This document shows, in pieces, positions 10,327 through 20,559 of a DNA stretch of 64,000 nucleotides (position 1 is the stretch's first letter; each line of letters begins with the position of its first letter). Location of the stretch: contig NC_092637.1 in NCBI RefSeq assembly GCF_039555335.1, positions 39,210,526 through 39,274,525 of the forward strand, read 5' to 3'. Position numbers and translations under genes: made by a program. The notes beneath the pieces are model-generated. The model was not told the DNA's origin. It searched no databases and saw nothing but the letters and a program-made list of their open reading frames with translations. This stretch comes from Amphiura filiformis (lineage: Eukaryota; Echinodermata; Ophiuroidea; Amphilepidida; Amphiuridae).

Positions 10327-11501
10327 TCAAAAAGTTACACGAATCTTACAGTCAATCCGATTGTTTGATAATAAACAAACATTCTTGCTTTATTTCACGC
10401 GGTATTTCATAGCCAAAATTAGTGGCAAATCATAGCTAATCATACTGATATCCACAATCTTTCGACACTGCTACAGCCATACATGGCTGTCACTGTCGCA
10501 CTAATTTTTCAGATTCAGTTTCAAATATACCCAGGCATTTTCCTGGATACCCTACATACAAATTCTGGACCCCATTCGCCAAAAAATCAAGGTTTTCACA
10601 ATTCTTTTATTCTTTCCGGACCACAGCATATATTCATATTAATAAATACTCCACTTTCACACATCGTAAAAACGGGACGTCCCCGTGGCGAAGTGGTTAA
10701 GGCCATGGACTTCTAATCCATTTATGAATTTTTGCTCAAGTTCGAAACTTCCCACCACTTTTTTAAAATGTTTTATTAATCAATTTATTGTCGTAAATCA
10801 AGAATAACACCATTTCGAACATCCATTGCTATTGTGATATTATTATATTTTTCATCAAACAAACATGTTTGACTTTTTATTTACATTTAGGCCTAGACCT
10901 TGGGCCTACTTTCACCATCCAGATGCTATCACCATGCCTGACTATCATGGCATCTTCGTTATTTAAAACACCGAAATTTACTTATTATTTATTATTTATT
11001 TATCAGTGGCTCTGTTCACAGCTCAGACTGAAATTATATTTGATATAAATATTATAAATGAAAATCACAAACCGCGAAAGATCGCCAATAACTGCCGCTG
11101 AATATTGATATCCAACTAGATTTCCCCACAGGGCTAAAGGGCAGGACTTAATTAGGGGAATTAAAATCACAAACCGCGAAAGATCGCCGACAACCGCCGC
11201 TTAATATGGGTATCCAACTAGTTTGCCCCGCAGGGCTACAAAGAACTACAATCCGCGAAATTTGGATATCCAACCAGATTGCCCGCATGCATATCGATTA
11301 TATGGATATCCAACAAATTAAGACCACAAACCGCGAAAGATCGCCAACAACTGCCACTCAATATTGATATCCAAGTAGATTGCCCCGCAGGGCTATAAAG
11401 AACCACAAACCGCGAAATTTGGATATGGAACTATTGCCCCACAGGGCTTCAAAGAACCACAAACCACGAAATATGGATACCCAACAAGCTTAAACTACAA
11501 A
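10327..11501 (+). repeat. 1.17-kb tandem duplication, copy 1
   Basis: Nearly identical, base for base, to 11502-12676 with an offset of 1174-1175. Contains a tRNA-Ser-like segment (10676-10757), a TAGGCCTA stretch and the start of the CCGCGAAA array. Differences between copies are scattered single bases and very short indels, so the duplication is recent. Confidence 0.9.
10676..10757 (+). repeat. tRNA-Ser-like SINE head, copy 1
   Basis: GTGGCGAAGTGGTTAAGGCC forms the D arm and A box. ATGGA-CTTCTAA-TCCAT is a perfect anticodon arm like tRNA-Ser(GCT), but here the loop reads TCT. A long variable arm and TTCGAAA T-loop follow, with only three good T-stem pairs and no matching acceptor stem. A tRNA-derived pol III relic, not a working tRNA. 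Confidence 0.6.
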
Positions 11502-12676
11502 TCAAAAAGTTACACGAATCTTACAGTCAATCCGATTGTTTGATAATAAACAAACATTCTTGCTTTATTTCACGCGGTATTTCATAGCCAAAATTAGTGG
11601 CAAATCATAGCTAATCATACTGATATCCACAATCTTTCGACATTGCTACAGCCATACATGGCTGTCACTGTCGCACTAATTTGTCAGATTCACTTTCAAA
11701 TATACCCAGGCATTTTCCTGGATACCCTACATACAAATTCTGGACCCCATTCGCCAAAAAATCAAGTTTTTCACAATTCTTTTATTCTTTCCGGACCACA
11801 GCATATATTCATATTAATAAATACTCCACTTTCACACATCGTAAAAACGGACGTCCCCGTGGCGAAGTGCTTAAGGCCATGGACTTCTAATCCATTTATG
11901 AATTTTTGCTCAAGTTCGAAACGTCCCACCACTTTTTTTTAAATGTTTTATTAATCAATTTATTGTCGTAAATCAAGAATAACACCATTTCGAACATCCA
12001 TCGCTATTGTGATATTATTATTTTTTTCATCAAACAAACATGTTTGATTTTTTATTTACATTTAGGCCTAGGCCTTGGGCCTACTTTCACCATCCAGATG
12101 CTATCACCATGCCTGACTATCATGGCATCTTCGTTATTTAAAACACCGACATTTATTTATTATTTATTATTTATTTATCAGTGGCTCTGTTCACAGCTCA
12201 GACTGAAATTATATTTGATATAAATATTATAAATGAAAATCACAAACCGCGAAAGATCGCCAATAACTGCCGCTGAATATTGATATCCAACTAGATTTCC
12301 CCACAGGGCTAAAGGGCAGGACTTAATTAGGGGAATTAAAATCACAAACCGCGAAAGATCGCCGACAACCGCCGCTTAATAGAGGTATCCAACTAGTTTG
12401 CCCCGCAGGGCTACAAAGAACTACAATCCGCGAAATTTGGATATCCAACCAGATTGCCCGCAGGCATATCGATTATATGGATATCCAACAAATTAAGACC
12501 ACAAACCGCGAAAGATCAACAACAACTGCCGCTCAATATTGATATCCAAGTATATTGCCCGCAGGGCTATAAAGAACCACAAACCGCGAAATTTGGATAT
12601 GGAACTATTGCCCCACAGGGCTTCAAAGAACCACAAACCACGAAATATGGATACCCAACAAGCTTAAACTACAAAT
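11502..12676 (+). repeat. 1.17-kb tandem duplication, copy 2
   Basis: Second copy of 10327-11501; the array then continues past its end to 13352. The second tRNA-Ser-like segment is at 11850-11931 and carries the same TCT loop. Confidence 0.9.
11850..11931 (+). repeat. tRNA-Ser-like SINE head, copy 2
   Basis: Same structure as the segment at 10676, with base changes in the D arm (GAAGTGC) and T arm. Confidence 0.6.
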
Positions 12677-13352
12677 TAGCTCCCGATAGAGAGCAGGACT
12701 TGATGAGGGAAATTAAAACCACAAAACACGAAAGATTACAAAGAACCACAAACCGCGAAAGACTAGATTGCCCGCAGGCCTATCGATTATAAAGAATCAC
12801 AAACCACGAAATACGGATATCCAACAAGCTTAGACTATAAACTAGCTCCCGATAGAGGGCAGGGCTTGATGAGGGAAATTAAAAACACAAACCACGATAT
12901 TCAACTCTATTGCCCCGCTGGGCTACAAAGAGCCACAAACCCCGAAATTGGGATACCCAATTAGATTGCCCGCAGGCCTATCGATTATTCGATTATAAAG
13001 AACCACAAACCGCGGAAGATCAACAACAACTGCCGCTTAATATTGATACCAACTAGATTGCCCCGCAGGGGTATAAAGAACCACAAACTGCGAAATTTGG
13101 ATATGCAACTAGATTGCCCCACAGGGCTACAAAGATCCACAAACCACGAAATGTGGATATTCAACAAGCTTAAACTATAAATTAGCTCCCGATAGAGGGC
13201 AGGGCTTGATGAAAACCACAAACCACGAAAGATCGCCGACAACCGCCGCTTAATAGGAATATTGAACTAGGTTGCCCCGAAGGGCTACAAAGAACCATAA
13301 ACCGCGAAATTAGGATAGCCAAGTAGATTGCCCCGCAGGGCTACAGAGAACC

Positions 13353-13778
13353 ACCAACATTAAAACACGATTATCTGGGGCATTTAGACGCTTCCGTAGT
13401 ATAGGCTTAAATATATGCGCATTTACCAGTTCCGACATGCAGTAGGCCTAAATCGGATTTACTCTATGTGTGTCTCTCTGGCATTGTCAACATTGGGTGT
13501 GTGTTGTTCATATTTACATTTTATTTACATATTTACGTAGCCTTGAATAATTAAAGTATATTAAAATGTTTATTGATCATTGTGTACGCCTCTGAACATT
13601 ACAGTCACGCGTGACGAGCAAGTTTTAAAAATAAACGACTGATAAAGTTTTGTTTAATTATTTATTGTCATGAATCAAGAATGGCAACTTCAAACATCCA
13701 TTTTTCGTTTTATTCGTTTTATGGTGCACTTCATAACCTGACTTTCCAAGCTTGGCTACATTCATAAAAAGAAAAGAA
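13353..13778. other. no gene seen
   Basis: Spacer of AT-rich sequence. Its start repeats phrases also present in copy 1 (CGACTGATAAAG, near 10165 and 13637). Confidence 0.3.
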
Positions 13779-14244
13779 ATCTACCAAAAAAACGTTGACA
13801 ACGTAAAGAAATCAACAAGTTTAAAAAACCCACCTCGGCTCACTTTTTGAAACTTGGTCCCATTTGAACACCAACAGCAAATCAGTGTTTTTATTTTATT
13901 TCAACAGAATACAGCGTTTCCAACAAGATTACAAACAAGCCTACTTGTTATTCGTTTAATTCAATCATTAATCATGATATTATAAAACAAAACACAAAAA
14001 AATATTGGATTATCATGCAAGAACAAGATAATAACCGTTCAGGTCGTTCCAGAAAGCTTACAAATTAATATCGCATCTGCACATTAAAGATACATAACAC
14101 TTCTGGAAATGTTTTAAATTGATGTAAATATGATAAAGTTTAAATCAGTACCTTTTACAAATGGGACCAAGTTTCAAAAAGTGAGCCGAGGTGGGTTTTT
14201 TAAACTTGCTGATTTCTTTACGTTGTCAACGTTTTTTGGTAGAT
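13779..14244. mobile_element. MITE with about 86-bp terminal inverted repeats
   Basis: The left arm beginning ATCTACCAAAAAAACGTTG and ending near 13865 is mirrored with few mismatches at about 14157-14244. The middle is AT-rich without coding potential. Confidence 0.85.
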
Positions 14245-14916
14245 CAACTATTACATGACAGAGTAGAAACTCATTAACATGTATTGTTTATTCAACTAAT
14301 TTGTCAACATCAGCATGTATTCTGTGTTCAACGGTGTCGGTTTACTAGTGAGGCTTTTGAGTTGAAGGACAAATTAATCAGGGTTGCCAAACCTGCATGT
14401 GGGACTTTTGAACAATTTCCCTGATACTTCCCATATAGGAACAGATCATGGTTAAGAAAAAAATTGGGTGACTTTTCAGCAATGCAGGTGCAAGTCTGGT
14501 AAGGATAAGCATTTTGATGTCTTGAAGGCCTACATTTATTCAACTAAGGGACTGGGTCGGAGAGGGTTTGTCTGATATTGGGTCACTCATACCATGCATA
14601 CAGGAGCAGCTGACAGGTAATCTGTGTCTGTGCAAATTATTTAGGCGCATGTTGAATGTAAGTGTAAATTAATTTTTTTATTATTGTTCTGAGACTGCAC
14701 CTCAAATTGCACTGCATCAGGTGAAATTGCACCACAACTTTCAAAATGCGGTGCACTCTAAGGTAACAAAATTAACTCAAACATTGAAATTGCATCTGAC
14801 CTTCTCGATTGCAATTCTAAATAACAATATCCTCTCACCTCACTAATCACATTAAATAGAGTTTGTTAGAACATTAAACAAATATGTGAAATATCAGTAC
14901 CGCAAAAGACAGTGAC
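14245..14916. other. no gene seen
   Basis: AT-rich spacer; ORF 14328-14543 on the minus strand has no recognisable features. Confidence 0.3.
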
Positions 14917-14957
14917 CGCAAAAGACGGTAACCGTGAAAGACGGGTGACTGCTAGTA
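14917..14957 (+). mobile_element. repeat terminus ending GACGGGTGACTGCTAGT
   Basis: Three diverged ACCGYRAAAGACRGTGACC-type units end in CTAGT, as at 6857-6884. With the array to its left this may be the right end of a non-autonomous Helitron-like element. Confidence 0.4.
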
Positions 14958-15085
14958 TAGTTAATTAATAGTAATAATAGTTTTTTCTAATCTGTACAAA
15001 TCTCAAAATCTCAAGTAAAATGTTGATATATTCCTGTTTGTCAGAGAAAGGGTCCCATGCATAGCACGCTAGAACTTTCTAGGTA

Positions 15086-16196
15086 TACAGGGTGTATCAA
15101 AATGATTGGTACCGGGCTATGTGACATTTTCAAAAATATATCAAAAATACAAAATTTCAAATTAATATAGTTTTTTTACTATCAGTAGAAAGGGGCATAT
15201 GTTAACTTATTGATCTGATAATCTGAAGATAATAGGTTGACGCATCTGGGAGCTACTGGCATTTAAACGAAGATCGACGTAATCATGGTTTTACTTACAC
15301 TGCACAAGATAAAACAGTTCACTGCTTGAACTATTTATTGCATACATGCTCTTCAATATCTCACCTCAGTCTACATAACAGCATTGCACATGCTTTTAGA
15401 AAGATAGTTCCTGAAGTCCCTGCCTTACGACTCTGGCAATGTGAGGTGAAGCCCTATATTGAATGAACTTAGCACCTGGGATGGATCCATTCTGTAACTG
15501 CCCATATCAAATTTTGAAACATTGCAAGTTATAGCATGTTTGCATGGGATACTCCTTGCTCTTGGAAACTGTCTTCTAAATCTTCTCTGCACCTCTCCAT
15601 AGCTTCGTGTCAACTAGTAATTCTTTACTATGAATGCACGCTGAAGTGTGGAATACTGTGAAGCCATTCCAATAACTTTCACCACGTCTACCCTATAACA
15701 TCCACTGTCTACAGTCTATAGCCATTCTGCCACACCATCATTAATAATCTCAAACATCTTTATACTACAATTTAAATTACCGCCCTAGAAGGTGTTGATA
15801 CATTAACTTCTTTCACCCACCTAAATTATCCAAGTCAATAATATTACTCTCAACCAATAAATATTGATTAGAACATTTATTTAGAACATTTATTTATATT
15901 CATATGAATGAAGAAATAGGCAAGGAAAAAAATTCCATGATTTTCAACATATCATTCTCACAAGGTATTTGTAGTAAAATAGAGCTTTGAAAAGTGTAAA
16001 AACACCTACTTTCCTTTAGAATCATGTAACTTCTGAACAGAATGTGCTATTTTTATGATCTAAAATTCTTAGAGAAGATAAAACTACTATAATTTCAAAT
16101 ATATAAACAATTAACCCCAAGCTGGTACACAAAATAGTAAAAAAAATCGGCAAAAATGAAAAGTCGTCGGTACCAATCATTTTGATACACCCTGTA
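15086..16196 (-). mobile_element. mariner-like element, decayed
   Basis: TA-flanked terminal inverted repeats of about 27 bp, beginning CAGGGTGTATCAAAATGATT (15088-) with the matching end at 16194. About 1.1 kb. The minus strand at 15425-15613 reads SYGEVQRRFRRQFPRARSIP, the helix-turn-helix N-terminus (DUF4817 type) of a mariner-related transposase. The catalytic DDE/D domain is not recognisable, so most of the coding part is lost. Confidence 0.85.
15425..15613 (-). pseudogene. transposase N-terminal fragment (DUF4817-like)
   Basis: About 60 codons. YGEVQRRFRRQFP and the following IPCKHAITCNVSKF match the DNA-binding domain of mariner-family transposases of this type. After that the frame loses similarity and ends. 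Confidence 0.7.
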
Positions 16197-16197
16197 T

Positions 16198-16594
16198 GTT
16201 TGTACTTTTGTTCGTAGAGTGTTTAACAAATTACCATGATTAATTGATTCAGTTAAATTGTTACAATATAATGAGAATCAAAAGAACAGAATGGTCCATA
16301 TGGTTCACAATCTGAAATATTCAAAATTTACCAAACGCTGGAATTTTATATGCTCAAATTTCTCGATGATTATTTTTAGTGCTTTATATACGTACCAGTA
16401 TTTAAAATGTTCCTACACCAAATTACCATGGTTGATTGTTTAAATATTCTTTTTATTTAATTACATTGTTATAAGATAATAAAATTCAAATGATAGGATG
16501 GTTGTCAGTGTTTTTTTAACGTGCCTGGTTTTACTTACGCTTATATCTTTATTTGAATGTATTTATACGTACCAGTATTTAAAATTCACTTCAA
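16198..16594. other. no gene seen
   Basis: AT-rich. A phrase TATACGTACCAGTATTTAAA occurs twice (near 16387 and 16564), a small local duplication. Confidence 0.4.
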
Positions 16595-16650
<56 letters not shown>

Positions 16651-16674
16651 GTATTAGTATTATTGTTATTATTA

Positions 16675-16714
<40 letters not shown>
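16595..16714 (+). repeat. (ATT)n microsatellite
   Basis: About 40 triplets with a few GTT interruptions. Confidence 0.95.
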
Positions 16715-16717
<3 letters not shown>

Positions 16718-17134
16718 TTACGTACTCATTTTCCTTGCATTTTGAGGGGATTCAGAATAGACAGATCTCGGGATATGGGTATAGGATTGAGTTGTGCATT
16801 TCAACCATTTGCTTGCACAAGGATTTTAGAAAGTTATTACCTATATTTTGTTCAACTTAAAAATGACAAAAATGTGTTACTGCACGCGGGGTTGGTCACA
16901 ATTCTAGCTCGCGCAAGTTCACATAAAGCGTTCAATGAACAATGAAGAAATGTCTTTAATAACTGGAAACTTGAAATATAGGCCTATAGAGAGACTGCAA
17001 ATCTGATTCTCATCCCGGCAACATGCAAAATGAACAAAAGAGTAAACTTTGGATGTTGTGTAAAAACGGGACAATTTAGTGAAGTATAATAAAATATCAG
17101 ATTTACCAAATTTATTTATTTATTCAATTTTCAG
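16715..17134. other. intron sequence
   Basis: No coding evidence apart from the pyrimidine-rich acceptor that closes it (TTTATTCAATTTTCAG). Confidence 0.4.
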
Positions 17135-17159
17135 ACATTTGAACAGAAGCGGAATGCAG
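17135..17159 (+). CDS. 25-nt microexon (TSP3 gene, proposed)
   Basis: A strong acceptor (TTTATTCAATTTTCAG) and donor (GCAG|GTATGT) enclose 25 bases reading T-F-E-Q-K-R-N-A plus one base. Entering in phase 0, as the signal-peptide exon at 8527-8607 leaves, it exits in phase 1, which is exactly what the TSP3 exon at 31257 needs (G + AT = Asp). The chance of both splice sites and both phases agreeing is low but not negligible, so the exon is inferred. Confidence 0.45.
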
Positions 17160-17368
17160 GTATGTTTACTAGTTTGCCTGAGTTTTTAATTACGTAACTT
17201 ACAGAGAACACATTTCGCCTCATCTTCACCTCACCTCATTTCATCAACTGCTGTGTGAAGCATTCGTCAAGGATGTTCCATCGCCATCGTTTAACAAATT
17301 TAAATACATGTCATAGGCCTATATATATATAGGCCTATACCAAATTGCCTATACATTATGTATAGGAT
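17160..17368. other. intron sequence
   Basis: TATATATA run with TAGGCCTA octamers near 17314-17340. No gene. Confidence 0.3.
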
Positions 17369-17463
17369 AATGGCCAAGGATTAGAACGTGAGTGAATAAG
17401 AATGGCCGCGGCGCGAAGCGCCCAGGCCATTCTTATTCACTCACGTTCTAATCCGCGGCCATT
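17369..17463. repeat. 39-bp-arm cruciform
   Basis: AATGGCC at 17369 through 17407 is mirrored at 17425-17463 with two mismatches; the arm includes TTAGAACGTGAGTGAATAAG. A 17-base GC-rich loop separates them. A foldback element or the end of one. Confidence 0.8.
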
Positions 17464-17562
17464 AACCGACTTAATACACATCTATGACGTCGCGCTATTG
17501 TTTTATCGCTCCATTATTTTCCACGAATGGAGTGTTATAGAAATAGGTTGCTCATTTACAAA
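17464..17562. repeat. repeat shared in inverse at 26.05-26.13 kb
   Basis: TATGACGTCGCGCTATTGTT and the following CGCTCCATTATTTTCCACGA match the reverse complement of 26055-26130 closely. Member of an interspersed family that includes the adjacent cruciform. Confidence 0.75.
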
Positions 17563-17798
17563 TTGATCAATTGCAGATTGATACCGTAATAATAACAATG
17601 ATTGTGCAGGTGCGATTGAAAAATACATTGACTTAGCTTTAGGTAAAATTTCTATAGAATTACCCATCACGATCCAGGTGTTTAGTTCAAATCATCCGTA
17701 ACCACCCTCTTGAATTATAAAGATTATAAAGATTTAAAATGTTTGTTACACAAATTAAATAAACGTAGATTTGCAAAATCATTAAAGTGATTAGACCA

Positions 17799-17963
17799 TC
17801 AATAGGTCTTTATGCCCACTTCTAATGTGTTAAATATTGAAGTAGCTGCGTCGAGGTCTCTATTTTGCATAATAAGGAAAATTGGCAAAATGGTCATAAC
17901 AGTAGTGTACCTCAAGAAAGCTAGACCTGCCGCTATACCTGAGCAACCATGCAGTTGTGAACA
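17799..17963 (-). pseudogene. possible SLC16-like transporter remnant
   Basis: The minus strand reads GCSGIAAGLAFLRYTTVMTI and then NRDLDAATSIFNTLEVGIKT before a stop. The spacing of GxGAGLxF, R-x-L-A and G-I-x-T-F/Y resembles the TM4-TM5 region of monocarboxylate transporters. An acceptor-like TTGCTCAG precedes GTATAGCGG. There is no donor before the stop and no partner exons, so this is at best a decayed exon. Confidence 0.2.
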
Positions 17964-18426
17964 CTATTTTTTAGCTTCGTTGAATTTGAGTAATTGTAAT
18001 GATGGAACTATTCCGAGGATATAATCGTTGATTCTCACAATTAAGGACTTAAATCAGGCATGATTCTTCTTTTGGCCGAAGAAAGGTAAGAGAATTGTAA
18101 ATGTGTAAACTGTTTTTTATTTGGTTGGCCCTATTATAACCCATTTTACCTAGGCCTACATGTCCCTGAACTTCGGCGGCAAAAAAAACCCTTCGCCGCC
18201 CTCGCCGCGAAATAAAAGCCCAGACTTCAACTTCCTGTCCCCCTTACAAATCCAAAATAAAACCTAACAGTACTAACACTTTCATTCCCTTTTCAAATAA
18301 TCGCACTCTAAAAGTCACTTACACACATCAAAGTGTTATAAACACTGACGATATAAACGATTTCTTAAACGCCATGTTTAAATATTAAACATTGTTAGTG
18401 TTTAGAGTTTAAAAGTCCTCAAACGT

Positions 18427-18545
18427 TCGAAATTTGTAGTTCTCCACTATACTCCCAAAGAACGACACCAATGCCCGCCAATAAAACACTTTTTAATACA
18501 TAAGCTTGCGTTGTGTTGGTATTTATTTGCACCGGCCACAGCGAA
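18427..18545 (-). repeat. Ngaro split direct repeat B2
   Basis: Nearly identical to 19057-19178 (TCCACTATACTCCCAAAGAA... GCACCGGCCACAGCGAATCG). Confidence 0.9.
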
Positions 18546-18879
18546 TCGTGAGCTCAATGAGAGCAGGCACAATTATTATAATAATTGTGAATCTTTTTTC
18601 TTACTCTACTTGTACAAACAATGCAGTGGGATCCTAGACTAATACAATGGGGAAGCCTAAAGCCTAAAAGAAAACAATCGCGGTAGGAGCGGGCTACGAA
18701 AACTCTTGAAAAAACTCCCGATTACTATTTTTGGAGAAAAATTGAGAACGTACGATGACCCCTGGCTTTCTACCTCATGTCAACCTGATGATTGAATTCT
18801 TTCCTCCCCGAACAATCAGTCAAATACCCACCCTGGATAACCGACAGAGGCAAAACCTTTTAAAATACACATTAAAATT

Positions 18880-19178
18880 TTTTTGGATTTAACAAAAATT
18901 TTGAAAAAGCGTGTGTGCTGCGTGGTGCTACCAACCTGAAGTGACTACCAAACACTAACACGCCCCGGCGCACACCCAAGTCATTCATTATGACGTAACG
19001 TGAAGAAAATAAATATATGCTAATTCGCCGAGGGCGCTCAAACGCACATATTTTCATTTCTCCACTATACTCCCAAAGAACGACACCAATGCCCGCCAAT
19101 AAAACACTTTTTAATACATAAGCTTGCGTTGTGTTGGTATTTATTTGCACCGGCCACAGCGAATCGTGAGCTCAATGA
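18880..19178 (-). repeat. Ngaro split direct repeats A2/B1
   Basis: 18880-19055 matches 23760-23910 (module beginning AAAAAGCGTGTGTGCTGC). 19057-19178 matches 18427-18545. Confidence 0.9.
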
Positions 19179-19189
19179 AGTAAAAGTCA

Positions 19190-20230
19190 GGAAATCTACA
19201 ATCCCAACGATTGGGAAACTGAAAGCAATTTTGGTAAACTTTCCTTGACATAGCCATCTTTGGCTGAATCAGACCTCCATCTGCCGTGCCTCTTAAATAA
19301 TCTTTCAGGCACCCCCGCATTAGCTGCCTCTGTGGCACCCCCTGAACGCAGGCTATGGACACCAAATTTTGATGTGTCGCCAACTATTGGCTTGAGCGCA
19401 TCCAAAATGACTTCGCGAACTCTAGTATATGACATTGGTCGGTTATCCTTGCGCAATTTGTAACCCATTTTGTGGCAGACAAACTCCTGAAAATGAATGA
19501 ACATGAATCTTGGACCTGAGCTAACTCTAAATACTTCTGTAACATACGAACAGGACAAACTCTTGATGTCAGACGTGCTATAATAACTGATTTACCTTGC
19601 CTATAAATGTCCGTCTTGCTAGAAGGAATCAGAATTGACATATGTGATAACTCAAATGTTACATGCTCTCTTTTTATCTCAGAAAGTTCATCAAAACGGA
19701 GAAACCCTGCATAAGCTATCAAGCACATTGTTACAGTTCTAATAGTAAGCAAATTCTTGATGGACAAATCTGCACAATAGTGATCATATACTTTAACCAG
19801 AATTTCTGCTGTTATAGGCTCCTTTTTTACTTTAGGAGATGCTAATTTACGTTTCAAACCCTCAGCAGCATTCTTAACAATTGGAGAAAGACAAGGATCT
19901 GAACTCCCTGCCAATTTATGAGCCCATGAAATAGCAGCAGTGGCTTTCAAAATAGGTGCTGGTGTGTTGGCTGAATGACTGACATGAATGAGATATAATG
20001 AAACATAATAGGGATCCGCTGGAATTTTTGACTTTCCAAATCTGTCAGCCCATGTGCACCAATTGCAAAATGCTCCCCCATATTGATTTATAGTTGAATC
20101 GGCTCTAGAGTTTAATGTCACACCAGGCAATTCTGATGCTAATTTGTTCAGTTCATCATGCTCTTCGTATCCCGCATCTGACCATATACCACTCTGGAAG
20201 ATTACCTGCAAATGAAATGAAAACAATTTT
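19190..20230 (-). pseudogene. tyrosine recombinase region of the fossil
   Basis: Contains the C-terminal signature HSLRSGGATEAANAGV, then GRW and a Tyr, which correspond to the H-x-x-R, H/W and Y catalytic positions of DIRS-type tyrosine recombinases. Confidence 0.85.
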
Positions 20231-20559
20231 TAAGAATTCCGCAGTCAAATGTATTTAGGCCTACTAATATTTCTAACATTGTCTGATTACTCTACCTACT
20301 TACTAAATTTCACTTCTTGTCAATGCCGTCCTTCACGCATTGAGTACCAAATCAATCTTCATAGATTCCTGCTATATTAGCATGTAACTCTTTCTTCGTT
20401 GCAAGCTTTGATATTTGTTGCATTTCATTTATATAAAGTTCTTTGTATTTCCTCGAAAACTCATTACCAATATCATGGCATACTCAATTTACAGAATGTT
20501 TCTCTTAATATATCAAATTTATTAGGATTTCAAATCCAACCGATTTTGCTCAACGCATT

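Larger units (their letters stand above)
11066..13352 (+). repeat. degenerate tandem array with CCGCGAAA core
   Basis: Repeated modules of about 50-90 bp built from ACCACAAACCGCGAAA, GGATATCCAACTAGATTGCC and CCGCAGGGCTA. The module GCCCCGCAGGGC is itself a near palindrome. Repeat length is irregular, and part of the array lies inside the 1.17-kb duplication. ORFs here are by-products of the repeat. Confidence 0.85.

Noticed and set aside
10676-10757. Functional tRNA gene
   Set aside because: No matching acceptor stem, weak T stem, non-Ser anticodon in a Ser-type body, and an identical duplicate 1.17 kb away in a repeat.
12454-12792. 112-residue ORF with PQGYKEPQTAK repeats
   Set aside because: Chance frame through the CCGCGAAA tandem array; the same stretch is frame-shifted in neighbouring units.
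16498-16860. Poly-leucine ORF of 120 residues
   Set aside because: Translation of the (ATT)n microsatellite.
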